From contig CM051459.1 in the NCBI GenBank assembly GCA_028095005.1, forward strand, positions 278,213,229-278,277,228: DNA of 64,000 nt, in the 5' to 3' direction. A program made the position numbers and the translations under genes. Numbering within the stretch: position 1 is the stretch's first letter; every line of letters starts with the position of its first letter. The notes below the pieces were generated by a model. The model saw nothing but the letters and a program-made list of their open reading frames with translations. It was not told the DNA's origin and did not search any database. The stretch comes from Rhynchospora pubera (lineage: Eukaryota > Streptophyta > Magnoliopsida > Poales > Cyperaceae). This document shows, piece after piece, positions 45,442-58,381 of this stretch.

Positions 45442-46574
45442 TTAGTATTATAAATAAAGATGCGTGGGTGTCGATTTTAACACGGTTTAACTTTGGACAG
45501 ACACGGGAATCAATGTACAATTTGGGATGAAAAGTTTTTCGGTTTGTGGAACGTCGTATGTATAAACCTTGGTGTGGCGAGCATCATAGTGAAATAAGTC
45601 ACCCGATTCATCATCATAAAATTAATTCGTTGCACAACATATTTATTTTATGTTGCGTTCCTTCCCATCTTGGTCCATTGTGTCTAAAAGAAAAAAAAAA
45701 TATCACATCGCCTTCTCTGCACATCTCCGCCGCACCTCACCCATAACCCTCTCCTCCAACACCTCCTCCACTGACTTCGCCCCACCCCCCAGCTGCTCCT
45801 TTGTGCGCCCCTCCTCCTTCCTCTCCATCTCCTTCTCTTTCGTGGATTCAAGAGAAAATCAAAATGATTCAAGACCTCATATGAGGAAGTTAGTTTACTA
45901 ACAATTTCAAAGGGATTGAAGGTCTGATGGAACTCCAACATGAGTTACGTGATGCTCCTGGCACTAAGATCCCTTATTCTCCCCTTTTTTATTTTATTAG
46001 AAAAAGTACAAACTATGTTTTATAAAAAATCTGAATTTAATTGGGAGCGGAGGGAGATGAGAGAGGAGAGGGCAATTTAATCAATACAAAATATTGAATT
46101 TGGATAGAGGTGATTTATACGATAAAAGTAGCATTTTCTAATTTAATTCGGTTTAGGATGGATTTTCTAACCTTTTAGCGCAATTTTGGATCTCAAATCA
46201 CCAGTGTCAAAGACCTCTTTTATGTAATAGGAAACTTATAGTTTCAACTATGTCCTTAAAAAAATTAAAAGAGTGATTACTTTGGCGGAATATGGTGCAA
46301 ATGAATAAATGATGATTGTGATGGCATTAGTCATTTTGACCACAAATTTTTTAAATAAACAAATCTGAAAAAAAATAACAGTAAACACCGAATAATCAAA
46401 TTTTGAGCGATGAACATGGCAGAGCACCGTGTTCAGTGGTGCGGAGGTGAAAACACCGCTGGAAGTAACGCATTTGGTGGTTGTATTTATTTATCTTTAC
46501 AAATTTAAAATAATAGCATATTTTATATTTATTTAAAATTCAAATATCGAGCGAAGCTCGATTAGTCCCTCTAG
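45442..46574 (+). mobile_element. Helitron-type element inside the old copia element
   Basis: The right end has a perfect stem-loop CGAGCGAAGCTCG (46548-46560), ten bases, then CTAG (46571-46574) followed by a host T. That is the Helitron 3' end rule (hairpin plus CTRR, inserted between A and T). The left end is placed after the host A at 45441, where TTAGTATTATAAATAAAGAT resembles the TC-plus-AT-rich start of plant Helitrons, with TT instead of TC. It is 1.13 kb long with no helicase, so non-autonomous. A GC-rich segment at 45700-45860 contrasts with the AT-rich rest and may be captured host sequence. Confidence 0.65.
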
Positions 46575-46967
46575 TATTATATTTAAAGATTGTTGGGTTG
46601 GCTTAATAAAAACAGAAGAATTAAAACCTTGGCCTGCTCGTTGGCCCAGCAACGCCAAAAGCATGGCTTCTAGTCGATATAGTCGACCGCTTTGAGTTTG
46701 AGTCGAGCCAGGGTTCGCACCAGACCCTGAAGCGATGCTGTTTGCTCGACTATTTCTTTCCACCTCGCTCGCAACTTCTCTCCCAGACACAAACCCTTTC
46801 TTCTCCTCCTCTTTTGCATCGCCACCTCCCTTCTTTCACTCACCATTCCCTCTGCATTTAGGTCGGAGGCAAGGATAGAGATTCCAACACTCATCCCTGG
46901 TATGCCCATCCTTGTTGCAGTGAGAGCATTTGTCTCCCCCTTTCGCCTTTCTAGGGTTAGAGTTCGA
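46575..46967 (-). pseudogene. Old copia gag, zinc-knuckle part
   Basis: On the minus strand about 46965-46850 reads NPRKAKGGDKCSHCNKDGHT and then RDECW. The C-x2-C-x4-H-x4-C knuckle is intact. After it come basic and Ser/Gly/Gln-rich sequences in shifted frames down to about 46580. This is the C-terminal gag that should precede the protease at 45426, from which the Helitron separates it. Confidence 0.75.
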
Positions 46968-48727
46968 TGTTGGAATTGTGTTCTAAAAGTTATCTTATGG
47001 TGATTACTTTTATATGTTATATTTATGAATTGGATGTTATTACATTTTGTTTCATGAGTTTATATTCGTATTTAGAAGTGTACAAGAAGATGCTCTTGGT
47101 CTTGAACCGCAGAACTCTAAATAAAATGAATATATATCTCTAAAATGTTCACAGGTCTTGGATATTAGCAAGAACACTAATATGCCATACAAGACTGTCG
47201 TGTTGATTAAAAGTACGTTGTAGTTCTGTAAACGTTGATAAAGGATTATCATTTAATAACACGAGTATATGAAAAGTTTCATATATTGAACAGACCTAAT
47301 TGATAAAAATATTATATGGATTGTGTTTGTGTCATTAATATTTTTATCGTGTCATTAATTCTAAGTTTGATATGATATATTTTCACATAAGAAATATGCA
47401 ACGTGATTATTACTTAAAGCCATTTGAAGCTTGTGGTGATAAAAGTAATAGTTCTTTGTATATAACTTGTGTAGGAGGGAAATATATATGTCAATAGCTA
47501 ATTGTCACTCATGAATTGAGAAATGATATTGTAAAGGGCCCATTGGTAAAGTAAAATTATAAATGGATCCAATATAACTGAAGTGCAGTTATAATTATAT
47601 AATCCTGCTTATTGGAGACCAAGAAAAGATTATAATATGAAGATGACACAACCCTACTTTGTATAATAATCATAATATCATATGGTAAGGAATAGACACA
47701 AGTAATGTTAATAGCATTACTAGAAGGATCGTGTTTCGTAAAAGGATTTGCTAGATATCTATATTATTTGAATAGCTGTAATGTATGCTAGAGTACCGCT
47801 TACAGTTTATGGAATAAAATATTTTATTCCATTGCCAACATAATATGGATCCTCAATATAGGTCACACCAACTGAATGGGAAACAAGAAATATATTTTCT
47901 ATGTACAAGATTTCATGTTGTATGAAACAAAGTGTACAAATAGAAAATTATAGCATATGACGTGATTAACTAGCAAGGAATAAATTTATTGATATGTGAA
48001 TATTATGAGTATAATATGTGTATCATAAATTTATTTAAAACCCAAACCCAATTATTTTAACAAATGAAGAGAGAAAGAAGGCTTTAAATTCGGGTCAGAA
48101 TTTAAATCAACCTTAAACTGAAAATTATTACAGCAAATAATCACCAAATTGGACAAATGATATATGAAAATTATAGCCCTGGAAGTGTAGAATCCAATGG
48201 TTCAAGTTTCATATCGTTTGGAGTTTCCTACATAGAGTTATCAATGTTTTAGTGCTGCAATGTCAGAAATTAAAGTGCTGTTTTAATTTCTGATTAATTA
48301 GTGGCTTTAAATGCTATACGAATTTGAAAGGTTTATTCTGATGTTTTAAAGATAAAACAGATCAGAATTTGAGAACACAAGTAAACCTTCATGTGTTGAA
48401 GTTTTGGCTTTCTCTTCCTCAAAATATTTTTTAAAATATTCCATCGATTAAGCAATCGATCAAGACACGGGTGGCGGAGCTATGTGTTGACGGGGAGTTC
48501 GCTAGCACGAATTCAACTGTCATTCTTGTTTCGGATTCAAGGTAAATCGAAGAGGAATAAATCTTCGTTAGAGACCATAGGTATGGCTCAACAATCCTTC
48601 TTGTAGAAATATATGTGATTGTGATGCAAATATAATATAGGAAAGTTAGTGATAATAAGAACGATCTTAGATGTTATCGGTTAATGAAAATTTTAAAATT
48701 ATTCGATTCGCATCATGAAATACTTCA
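46968..48727 (+). repeat. Candidate 5' LTR of the second copia element
   Basis: It starts TGTTGGAATTGTGTTC and ends ...AAATACTTCA, two bases before the primer-binding site. TG...CA ends and a 1.76 kb length are plausible. The partner LTR is outside the window, so the left border rests on the TG start and the abrupt end of the older gag sequence at 46967. Confidence 0.6.
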
Positions 48728-48729
48728 AT

Positions 48730-48741
48730 TGGTATCAGAGC
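48730..48741 (+). promoter_or_regulatory. Primer-binding site, initiator tRNA-Met type
   Basis: TGGTATCAGAGC is the standard site in plant copia elements, complementary to the 3' end of initiator methionine tRNA. It fixes the 5' LTR boundary to the left. Confidence 0.9.
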
Positions 48742-50370
48742 ATTAGGTTCTTTATTATCGCTAATTAGACTATTTTATTATGTAATTTTATTGCATAAGT
48801 GCTTAGTTAATTGTTCTTTTGTGTTGCGGTTCTAAAATTCGAGCTGAATTTTTGTTACATGTTTTGCAATATTGTTATTAGATTACTGGTTTATTATTTT
48901 TGTAATTTCTAAAATTCTTACTATTGTGAAAGAAGTTTAGAATAGGATAATAATATAGATCAAGGTTTATGGACAGATCTACAAGGTTAAACAAAAATAA
49001 AGAAAATAGCACGTTGCTGGATTTTTTCAGCAGCAGTAGTAGTTTTTTTTGCTGAAATTAAAATAACGATTTATCTCAAATGGATTATTGTATTTTGATG
49101 AAACTAGTTTCTAAATTTAGATATTGAAGTCTAGTTTTGGAATAATGAAACTGTCCTATACAAAAGTTTTATAGATTTTCGTCACAAAGGCAAAACAGCA
49201 ACAGTGCGCAGTTTTTCTGTGACAAGAACAATAACGGTTTGAATTTTATTTAAAATGTTTAAAAGATTATTTTTGAAACTATGGAGCAAATTGTAACAGA
49301 TAATTATAAATTATTTTTCTAGAATTTAAATGATTTAGAGAACCGCAATTACATAAGAAATGGAAATTAACTAAAAGGTACAAAATAGTGCATCGGTATG
49401 TAATTCCTATTATAATTTTGTTTTGCAGGGAACCGAGTTTGTATGTCTCATTCCAGTGCCTTGTGTGATGTAAATTTTGATGTGATGTGTTTGTTTGATT
49501 GTAAGCAAGTTTAATAAGTGTTTATTAATTAGGCACAAAAGGCAATTTATGTATAGGATGGCTTCATTTATTATTTACATCATATGCATTGTGAGAATGA
49601 GATGAGTTCCTAATACTTGCACTTAGCAAATTTTATTTTGAAAGGATTCATAATAAAGTTTGGGGCAACATATTTATTTTATGCAATTTTTTCATCCAAT
49701 GGTGCAAGAAGACAAAGCGGTGGATGAAGAGAAGCGCAAGAGGCATACAAACTCACAAATATTTTGTGATTGTGTTATGTGATGTGCTTTATGATTATAT
49801 GTGAATGATATGTTAGGATAGGTATGGGTGTATGGAAACAGGACCTACCAAACTATAGTCACATTTGAATTGTCCAATGAAAAATTAAGTATTTTTCCTT
49901 CTTATTTTATCCACTTTAAGCTAAAGATTATTAAGATGCATGAGTATAATTTTTAATCTTTAGAAATCGTGGAATGTGTTAGGATATATTATCAGGCCAT
50001 TGATAGGTGGATTAAATGTAAGACATTTGATACATTTATTTTATGGAGATAATATAGCCAAGACCAATAAAATAAGTTTGCTTAAAGAGCAGTCAAGATC
50101 TAGGCTTGAAGTCTCGGGAAAATCTTTTAGTAAGAAAAGTTTCTTAATAAACAACAAGAGTCATAAAGTTTAGAAAATTGCAAACGATTGCAAAATTTTT
50201 CTAAAAGGTTATGATTAGTAAATGATTACTTACCTTGATTTTATATTTCGGATGAGTTCGATTTATTTGTGATGGGATCTTGAATATACTGCATAATGGA
50301 CAAATTTTAAATATGTAGTATGAAGTTTTACATAAATATTAACATGAAATTATTTATTTTATTTTATAGA
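48742..50370 (+). other. Untranslated leader of the second copia element
   Basis: About 1.6 kb separates the primer-binding site from the gag ATG at 50371. It is AT-rich and has no supported frame. It would contain packaging signals. Confidence 0.5.
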
Positions 50371-50489
50371 ATGACAAACAATATACTTATCCGATCCATA
50401 CTCGAAAAGTTTTCGTTGGAGAATGATGGTTCCAATTTCCTTGATTGGGAATTGAAACTCCAACTTATCATCAGGTCGGAGGATCTTGT
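50371..50489 (+). pseudogene. Second copia gag, N-terminal piece
   Basis: The frame from ATG at 50371 reads MTNNILIRSILEKFSLENDG, then NFLDWELKLQLIIRSEDLV, the usual copia gag start with the conserved Trp. It is interrupted at the CTTGT target site. Removing the inserted element and one TSD copy keeps the frame directly into VLEEDAPLL at 60153 onward. Confidence 0.85.
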
Positions 50490-52256
50490 TGTTAGGAAGT
50501 GTGTAATTTTCAATTTTAGAGCTAATTACCATTAATTTAGCCATTGAAATAACACACAAAACGGATCATGCACTCAAGCTAGTTTTACACAAAGAGAAAG
50601 GGGTGGATTTGTACCTCCCGCGAAATCGTATTCGCGGGGCTCGATCCTACGGCATAGAAATCGATGGCGTGCTTCTCCTTCGTTTCCAAATCGCCTCGAG
50701 TCCACCTAGAGATTAACCAAGCTCTCCAATTGATTTGTGCTAGCAAATCAATGAGAACCAAGCTAATCCTAAGATGACACCCTCTTCTTAATCCAACAAG
50801 TAGATGTAATTTGAGGATGTGTGGCTCAACACATGAGCAATAGAGAGGAGGAGAGATGGTGGCGCATGGCCAAGAGGGAGAGGGATGGGGTGGTGGTGGC
50901 TAGGAAGAGAGGAGAGAGAAATTCAATCCCTAGGGGTCATTTTATAGCCAACCAACCCTAGGTGTAAGTTGCTAGAATTTACACAGTTGTCATCCCACCT
51001 ATCACCTCTATGGTCGGCCCCATTATTGGGCTTTATGGGCCTTTTACTCCTTCTAAATGGACTTTAATTCATCTAATTAAATCCACTTTTAATTGCTCTA
51101 TGTTTGGGCTATAAATTTGCTATATACAAACTAGCCCAATAATTCAATATAACAATTTATATTAAATTAAGTTGAACCAAAATAATTATTAACTATTTAA
51201 TAATTATCCTAGGATTAGCCTATGCTATTATTTATTTCTATATGACCCTTTTGACTTAATTAATTAGTACGTTCCATAACGGTACATAATTAATTAATCA
51301 ATTCGTCATATTATCCGCAATTTTCACTGTTGCGAATAAATAAATAAATAAAGCACTGTCTTGGTCAAAACTCTATTTGTGTGACCCTTTGAGGATTTAT
51401 GCTATGTTGGACATGGAATTAAATCGCTATTTAATTCCAATAATCATAAGCGGTATCTAGCAACACGTTATGATTTCCAATTCGCATAAATAGTGTACTG
51501 CTACAATATTTCAATCCTGCATAAGAGAATAATTATGTTTCTCTATTTTGATTCTTATGTCACACGATATCATCGTATAATCCAAGATAGGAATGTGTCA
51601 TTCTTGCAGATTATACGTTTCTTGATCTAGAGATAATTGTATAAGGTTGCATGCAAACAATCTATCTCCATCAAGGGGCCCAAACAGATATCGTCACTCA
51701 CTAAGTGAATTAATAAGGGACATACGGTTTTCTTGATGATTAGCTTTTTCCCGCACAATTCAAGAGAACATAAATAAAGTCCGTATAGCAGCCCTTATCG
51801 GGAATCAGCGGTAGACGATATTTATTGAACCTATTCTCATGTGGAAAAGATAAACATCTCAAACTTAGAACCAAAATCATAACGAAATAAACAATGACAC
51901 ATAATACAATCCATATGTTTATTTCGATGGGTCAAGTCCTGTGCTATGTTCCATAACATACACATATGCAATAAAGTCGGTAACTCTTTACCTATGATTT
52001 GTAGAACTTAATCATCACTTAACTTGCATACTAATCTTATAAGATAATTAATGTTCCTTGTTAATTATCAAGATTATGGACCATTTAGATTTATTATTGT
52101 CATTCTAAAGAATGATCCACAGAGATCCACAATTCAGATCCTCAACCTGAATGATCTGTTAATAATAAACCTAGGAACAGATGATAAAATATCATCCAAT
52201 ACATAAACTAATAAATAAGTCATTAAATTATTGACTTCTAGGACATAACTCCAACA
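50490..52256 (-). repeat. 3' LTR of the inserted element (1767 bp)
   Basis: On the plus strand it runs TGTTAGGAAGTG...ACTCCAACA. On its own strand it runs TGTTGGAGT...CCTAACA, a short imperfect inverted TG...CA pair. It matches 58382-60147 with roughly 25-30 differences counted by eye. Confidence 0.95.
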
Positions 52257-52268
52257 ATCTCCCACTTG
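52257..52268 (-). promoter_or_regulatory. Polypurine tract of the inserted element
   Basis: On the minus strand AAGTGGGAGAT directly precedes the 3' LTR start TGTTGGAG. It is the plus-strand primer for reverse transcription. Confidence 0.8.
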
Positions 52269-55200
52269 GCCTAGAGTCAATCAGTAGTGACTTCTAGCCA
52301 ACGAAGAATTGAGAACAATGTCATATATCTACATATATACATGTCTCGGACCTCAAAATAAATAATACGCTTAAAACTAGTTACTCATACGTCTGCCACG
52401 TATGGATGCATAATTGCATCTCGTATACTGCTCAAGGTAGAGGTCAAGTTAGAGTGTTCACTGTGTTCGCGAACCTATCCAAATTTGTTTGACCCTATTT
52501 ATATATACTATTATATATATGTTCTTGATCATCATCATATGATATCAAGTGATATCGTTATAGATCATATTTGAATCTCCAATGTAACATTGGGTTCTTT
52601 AGGAGTAAGTTATGATTCGAGATGCATAGAACCATAGTAGCTCGACTAAGAACTCGATCCGAAATAAACTTCTTTTATTGCTTCACAAGTTGCTATGTAT
52701 TTTGCTTTGGTGACGGAAACGGTTGTAATATTCAATTTAGAACACTTTCTAAACTTACAACACCACCTTTTAGCACAATATGTAGCTCAATTGTGATTAT
52801 ATCAATCCTTTGAAAAAATTTTATCAGTGTAACTACTTACACGAGATTCTTTCATCTTAAGAGATGAAACATCACTCTTTCTCATAAGGTACTCGAGGAT
52901 ATCCTTGACTATCGTCCAAATGTGTCTCTCTTGTATCCATTTGACAACTGTTTGTCATATCCTTTGGATACTACACATTGGGGCATATGTATAAATATGG
53001 CGTACAAAATGAAACTCATAATGAAAGAATGCTTGAACTATTTCATGCACTTTCTTGAATTGAGTTGCAATAGACCGAGTTAAACACTCAAGTCATGCCA
53101 TGTGACGTACAATTAGACATCCTTTCTTGGAGTGTAACTTTCGTGTTTCTAGAACACTTCGTCAATATATGCATATTTGCTCAAACCTAACATCCATCAT
53201 AATCTATCTTCATAGATTTGTTTCCTAGGATCAGGTGATTTCGTCCAAGTTCTCATTTGAGAAAGCATTCTCCAAAGAGATCTTGACAATATTCATTTTC
53301 TTAATGTTATTCCCAATTAATGAATTGTTATCTTGAACAATACAAGTAATACAATTATGCTCTCACTGAATATCTTGTCTATACAAGATACTTTTGACGA
53401 AGTTCAACTCCTTGACTTCCTTGTCAAAACTTTTATTCCAATCTCCACAACACTTGCTTTAATCCATTAATGGATCCTTGAAGCATGCGTATGTTTTTAG
53501 CAATACATAAAACCTCGATTTGTGTCAAATGCACAACATCTTCCTTCATTCATATGAAGAAGGCGGTTTTATGTGTTTTTCCATATATCAATATATATGA
53601 AATACAACTATTGCTAGAATGATCTTTATTGACTTATACATAGCCACAAGCAAGAGGTTGTGCTTTGTACGTAGTCAACTAGTCATCGACTTAGACATAG
53701 CTACAAGCGAGAAGCCGCGGTTTGTACATAGTTGATTTGATATCCATGTCGATCTTTCCTTTCGAAGATCTAAACGTTCTTGATGGATTGCTCCTTCATG
53801 AACATCAACCAAGGTCTATACCTTGTTGTTATACATGGATTTTATTTAAAGATCATATGAATTCAAACCATATATGTGGAATCGGATCGTTCCATCATTT
53901 CCTTGTTTATCAACGGATTCTCATATGCTAAATACGAGAATGTTGTGACAACCTATGCACCAAACGACTTAGGAAATCAACTCTCGTTGATCTTTAGTAG
54001 GATTGGTACTTGAGGTTCATGAACTTCTTCCACAATGATTTGTTCAACGAGTTCTTGACTCCTCATATATTCCATGAGTTTCTCAAACATCATCAACTCG
54101 TGAGATGGTTGAGTCCTCATTAGAAGGAGCATACTATTAAACTTCTTTCAAAACAACTTGTGAATGAAGTTTCGCTCAACTCCCATTAAGTACCATGTAT
54201 GAAGTGACAAGTTTCCTATAAGAGTACTTCTTGTAGTGACGCATAAACCATTTTAATGCTCACTTTACTCCCACTATTTCTTCTTGAGAATATCATTCTA
54301 CAAGATTACGTTATGATTAGCAACAACTACTTTGTTCTTATCATGTTTGTAGAAGTAGTACCTTTCGGTTAAGTTAAGATATCCTACAAACTTATAGTGT
54401 CTTATTTAGTTTAAGCTTACAAGTCGACAATGCTTGAAATAAGCTTCTCAACACCAAATCTCGAGAAGTATTATACTTAGAGATCAAAATCTCGTAAGAT
54501 ATCCTCTTCAATAGACTTCGATGGAACATTATTCAGTGTAAACAATATTGTCCTCAAACATAATTCCCTAATATGAGTCGAATAAGTCCATTTGATTTAT
54601 TACCGATCGAACTATACAAAATATTGTTCGATACCTCCATTCTTGGACATATTATTCCTCATGGAGCGAGTTGTGAAACTACTTTCATACTCTTTAGATA
54701 ATATTTCAAATCATATGACTTAAGTGCTTATTTACCACGATTAATTGTAAGACTTCCATTTTTCTTGAACGATCTTTTAAACTTCACTCTTGAACTCCTT
54801 TGAACTAGTCAAATGGTTCAGACTTATACCTTATCAAATAGATATGTTAATATCTACAATGATCGTTGGTTAAGTAGTAAAGTATCAACAACCTTTCATT
54901 GCACAAGTACTTATGGGTTTTTATACATCGATATGTATAAGTCCTAATTAATTCACTTGTCCTTAAACCTTCATAGGTTAAAGGCGCTTATGTTATTTAA
55001 CAAACATGATTCGCATATCAATCGATTTGAAATCGAATTGAATTACGAGCTCTACGTTACGGAGACTCTCGCAATGCGATTCTCGTTTATGTATGTGACT
55101 AAGCGGTTATACATAACATGAAAGTCAAATACTTTATGTCAAGTCTTACGCATCCTATTTGTCATTCAAAATTATTTATCTATTTCAAGCAAATTCAATT

Positions 55201-58200
55201 AAGATGCATGAAATCATGTAAACAAATCCAGAATAAAAGAACTTGTCTCTTATTAAACATAATCATCCATCATCGAATATGAAATGGAGATGTTTTGAGA
55301 AGTTAGGATTAAGGTATGCAACCTTCAATTCCTAAATAGATTCTTAATAAAGATGACTCTACGTATTCAATGGTGATGACTTAGACGAACAAGTCATTTC
55401 CTATACGGAGTTTACTTTACATCTCTCGAACATTCTCTTATTCTTCATTGCCAACACATTTCGTTAAATGTGAGCATATGAACTAGCATCAAGTTACTAG
55501 TGTAAATTAGAGATAGTGAGATAATTTGAACGACTAATACACTTTAGGATTAGAATATTTCTAATCGTCACAATCATGGTATTTCGGATAACCTTTCAAA
55601 TGCCTCCCATAAACGGCAAATGAAACATCTCATGTGACACATGGTCATAAATGAGGGGTCTCGAAATTTCAACTCATTCCTTGGTGAAGTATTTCTTGAA
55701 TACTTAACCAATCACCTTTTTGCATTAACAAGTGTGCATAAAGGTAATATCATATCATAATTCCGAAGAGATCGTATGACAATATCAACAATCCTTGATA
55801 TCGGAGATTAATATCTCTAGTCATCAATTAGCTACTTAAATCTTTCGATTTGTAAGCCAATGAAACATTCATATAACTTATTTTAAAAGAAGAATCTCTT
55901 GGTCAACTCATATTCTTTATACTCAATCATAAATAATGGAGTTAATATCTACTTTCTCCAAGAACACTTTCTTGATTAAGCGGATGAGAGCGTACGAGTT
56001 AAATCTAGTCCATATGAATTCTCTAATTCAAAGGTCTAAAAATTTCAAATGAGGATATTAGCCATACGCTTTATTGAATAACTTTTCGCCAAAAGTCAAT
56101 CAATCATCACGTTGCTACGTTCGGGTAGTTTGAGAAAAGTTTTGGGAATTGACATACTCAAGTTTCTCTTCACTAAGATCGTGTCTTAGGAATCAGTATT
56201 ACTTCTTTAAGTGAATACTTTCAGAAATGAGTTTTTTAATTTTCAAAGATTGATCGCAACAAAATTAACAATTTAAAGATCTATAACAAAATCAATTTAC
56301 GGTCATTTAGTTTATGCAATTGTTTTATTTATAACAAATAAAACTCCCACTATATTTATTTAATGTCCCTAATGTAGTAGGTTTTCCAAGATCCCTATTT
56401 TCGTTGAGATGGTGCTAGCGTCGGCGTGACACCAAAAATAACTAGATAGAGTAGGTTCTCCAACCAATCATTCCATATGGTTCTTGGTTTGTGAAATATC
56501 ACATGTACATCCACAAACTTTGCCCCGATGTCCAATCCGATTAGAAAACATCGTTAAGTAACATTTCTCTATTTTCTCCTAGTAAATCCGATTTACACCC
56601 CGATACGGATGATGGAACACGATGTCCCGCGTCGGCGAGAATGCATCAATGAACGATCATACACGTTAGAAGGAGATAGAGAGAAGGAGGGCGATTTAAC
56701 TTAATCGAGTTTAGTTAGGACTAACAATCATATGACACTTGTTTGGTGGTCGTGTAAGCATACACCCATACCTAGCCTATGACAATTCATAGCAATCACA
56801 TATAAGCATCTCATCCATAGTTGTGGGTTTGTATGGCTCCCGCTTGCATTAGTTTCGCCACATCGTCCATGAAGCAAAACTAATCTAATCCTTGTCCCTC
56901 CCACTAAATTCTATAAGGATCTAAATCCTATATAAAATAAAGGAACAAAAATACATGTGAAAATATCCTATTCGCATCCTAGCCTTAGGGGCATGCAAGC
57001 CACACAAGTTACATAAAAAATTAATCAACGAATTAATTAATTAATGGCACCAAAGGCCGCATTACAAACATTCACACATGCATTCAATTTACAACCACAA
57101 GGCATTGAGTCATGAGCCATACTAAACCCACTATCCACCTACAAAACAAAGTTAGCACATACAAGCACTTTGTTTCCAATTAACGATTTTCAAGCATCTT
57201 TGCGTATTGTTTGCCATAGGCAAATTCCATGCATTAAATTCTCAATTTTAAACAACCAAACTTGTTTAAATTCATTTAGAAAGTTCTTTCAACATCCCAT
57301 ACCTGAAAGGAGATCAAACAAGGAGTATTCTAATTGTTTTCAACTAGTTTGAATACTTAGAAAAACAGTAATTTACCAAAAAACGTAACTAATGGAATCC
57401 AACAAAAACAACAGTTTTAGGTCTCCAAAAATTATGAAATAAATTACTTAAGCTCCTTATCATAATTGTGATTACCAGTAAAAATTTCAAGAAGAGATAT
57501 TATACTATCTGGGAGAATAAAAAAAGACAAATCTCTTACAAGTGCACGAAACACCGTTATGAGATTTTCAGCTTATCCTCTCAACCATTTGGTCTGTTAG
57601 ACCACCTTCTATTCAATTTTTTATATATACAATATACATAGAAAAACTAGCTTAGGATATAGGCTAACAATCCATGAAAAGAAAACAACCAAGTTCAGTT
57701 CAAAAAATTCGAGTTACATACTAAACAATCAACAAATTTTGTACTGAAACAGACTGTCGATCGAAATGTTTTAACCCAGTTGAAGGTCCAAACTTCCATG
57801 AAAAATTATGAAATTAATTTTCTTGGAATCCTAACTCAAAATATTCATTTAAACAAAATTTTTAAAGGAGTTCTCAGTTGGTACAGTTTATTAGAACAAT
57901 CGATTTGCTCAATAAACTGGATCTGACAAGATCTTCCTTTTCATACTTGAAAACCCACAAATTAATCCGAGTCATGCAACAATCTACACATGCTCAGAAA
58001 GAGTTTCAAGTTCTCTTTGATTCTAGCTATAGAACACTGGTACTTATATTCAAAATATAAATCTTTCAAGCCATTCAAACAGGACAGTGCGAGCAGAAAC
58101 TGGTTCTGCGCACCGTCGCCGTTTTATTCACAATAAATCCATACAATTTCAAAAAAATGTGAATCTAACGCCAAACGAATCACAATCCACAGATCTACAA

Positions 58201-58368
58201 CTTTCATGTAGATGGAAAAAACTTCCAGAGAACATATCATAGCGAAAAATGCGAGACAACACAGAAAATACCATTTCCAGACAGCAAACAAACGCATCAT
58301 CTCTACTAATCCGTTAATTAGCTAATTTCTCTTAATTAAGTGTCAAAATAGCTTAAGTACGACCATGT
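52269..58368 (-). pseudogene. Decayed interior of the inserted LTR element
   Basis: No frame longer than about 70 codons survives. On the minus strand about 52937-52860 still reads RHIWTIVKDILEYLMRKSD, like the copia HW.AVK.ILKYLRRTKD block. About 52715-52645 reads VTKAKYIATCEAIKEVYF, like the RNase H SSTEAEYIAACEAAKEAV. These lie just before the 3' LTR, as in a copia element. The rest could not be assigned by eye. The decay contrasts with the nearly identical LTRs. Confidence 0.7.
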
Positions 58369-58380
58369 GCTCTGATACCA
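58369..58380 (-). promoter_or_regulatory. Primer-binding site of the inserted element
   Basis: GCTCTGATACCA on the plus strand is the complement of TGGTATCAGAGC, one base from the right LTR. It fixes the element on the minus strand. Confidence 0.92.
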
Positions 58381-58381
58381 C

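Larger units (their letters stand above)
42278..46967 (-). mobile_element. Old, degenerate Ty1-copia element (minus strand)
   Basis: From high to low coordinates the minus strand holds a gag zinc knuckle, protease, GAG-pre-integrase, integrase, reverse transcriptase and RNase H, the order PR-IN-RT-RH of Ty1-copia. Stops and frameshifts break it into many frames. A Helitron (45442-46574) lies between gag and protease. The high-coordinate side ends abruptly at 46967, where the next copia LTR begins, so the 5' LTR and N-terminal gag should lie beyond that element, outside the window. No LTR was identified at the low end. Confidence 0.8.

Noticed and set aside
45684..45941. Arg-rich minus-strand frame
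   Set aside because: It lies in the GC-rich part of the Helitron, has biased composition and no domain. It may be a shadow of captured sequence.
58369..58380. tRNA-like match
   Set aside because: It is a primer-binding site of a retrotransposon (complement of TGGTATCAGAGC), not a tRNA gene. The same holds for 48730-48741.
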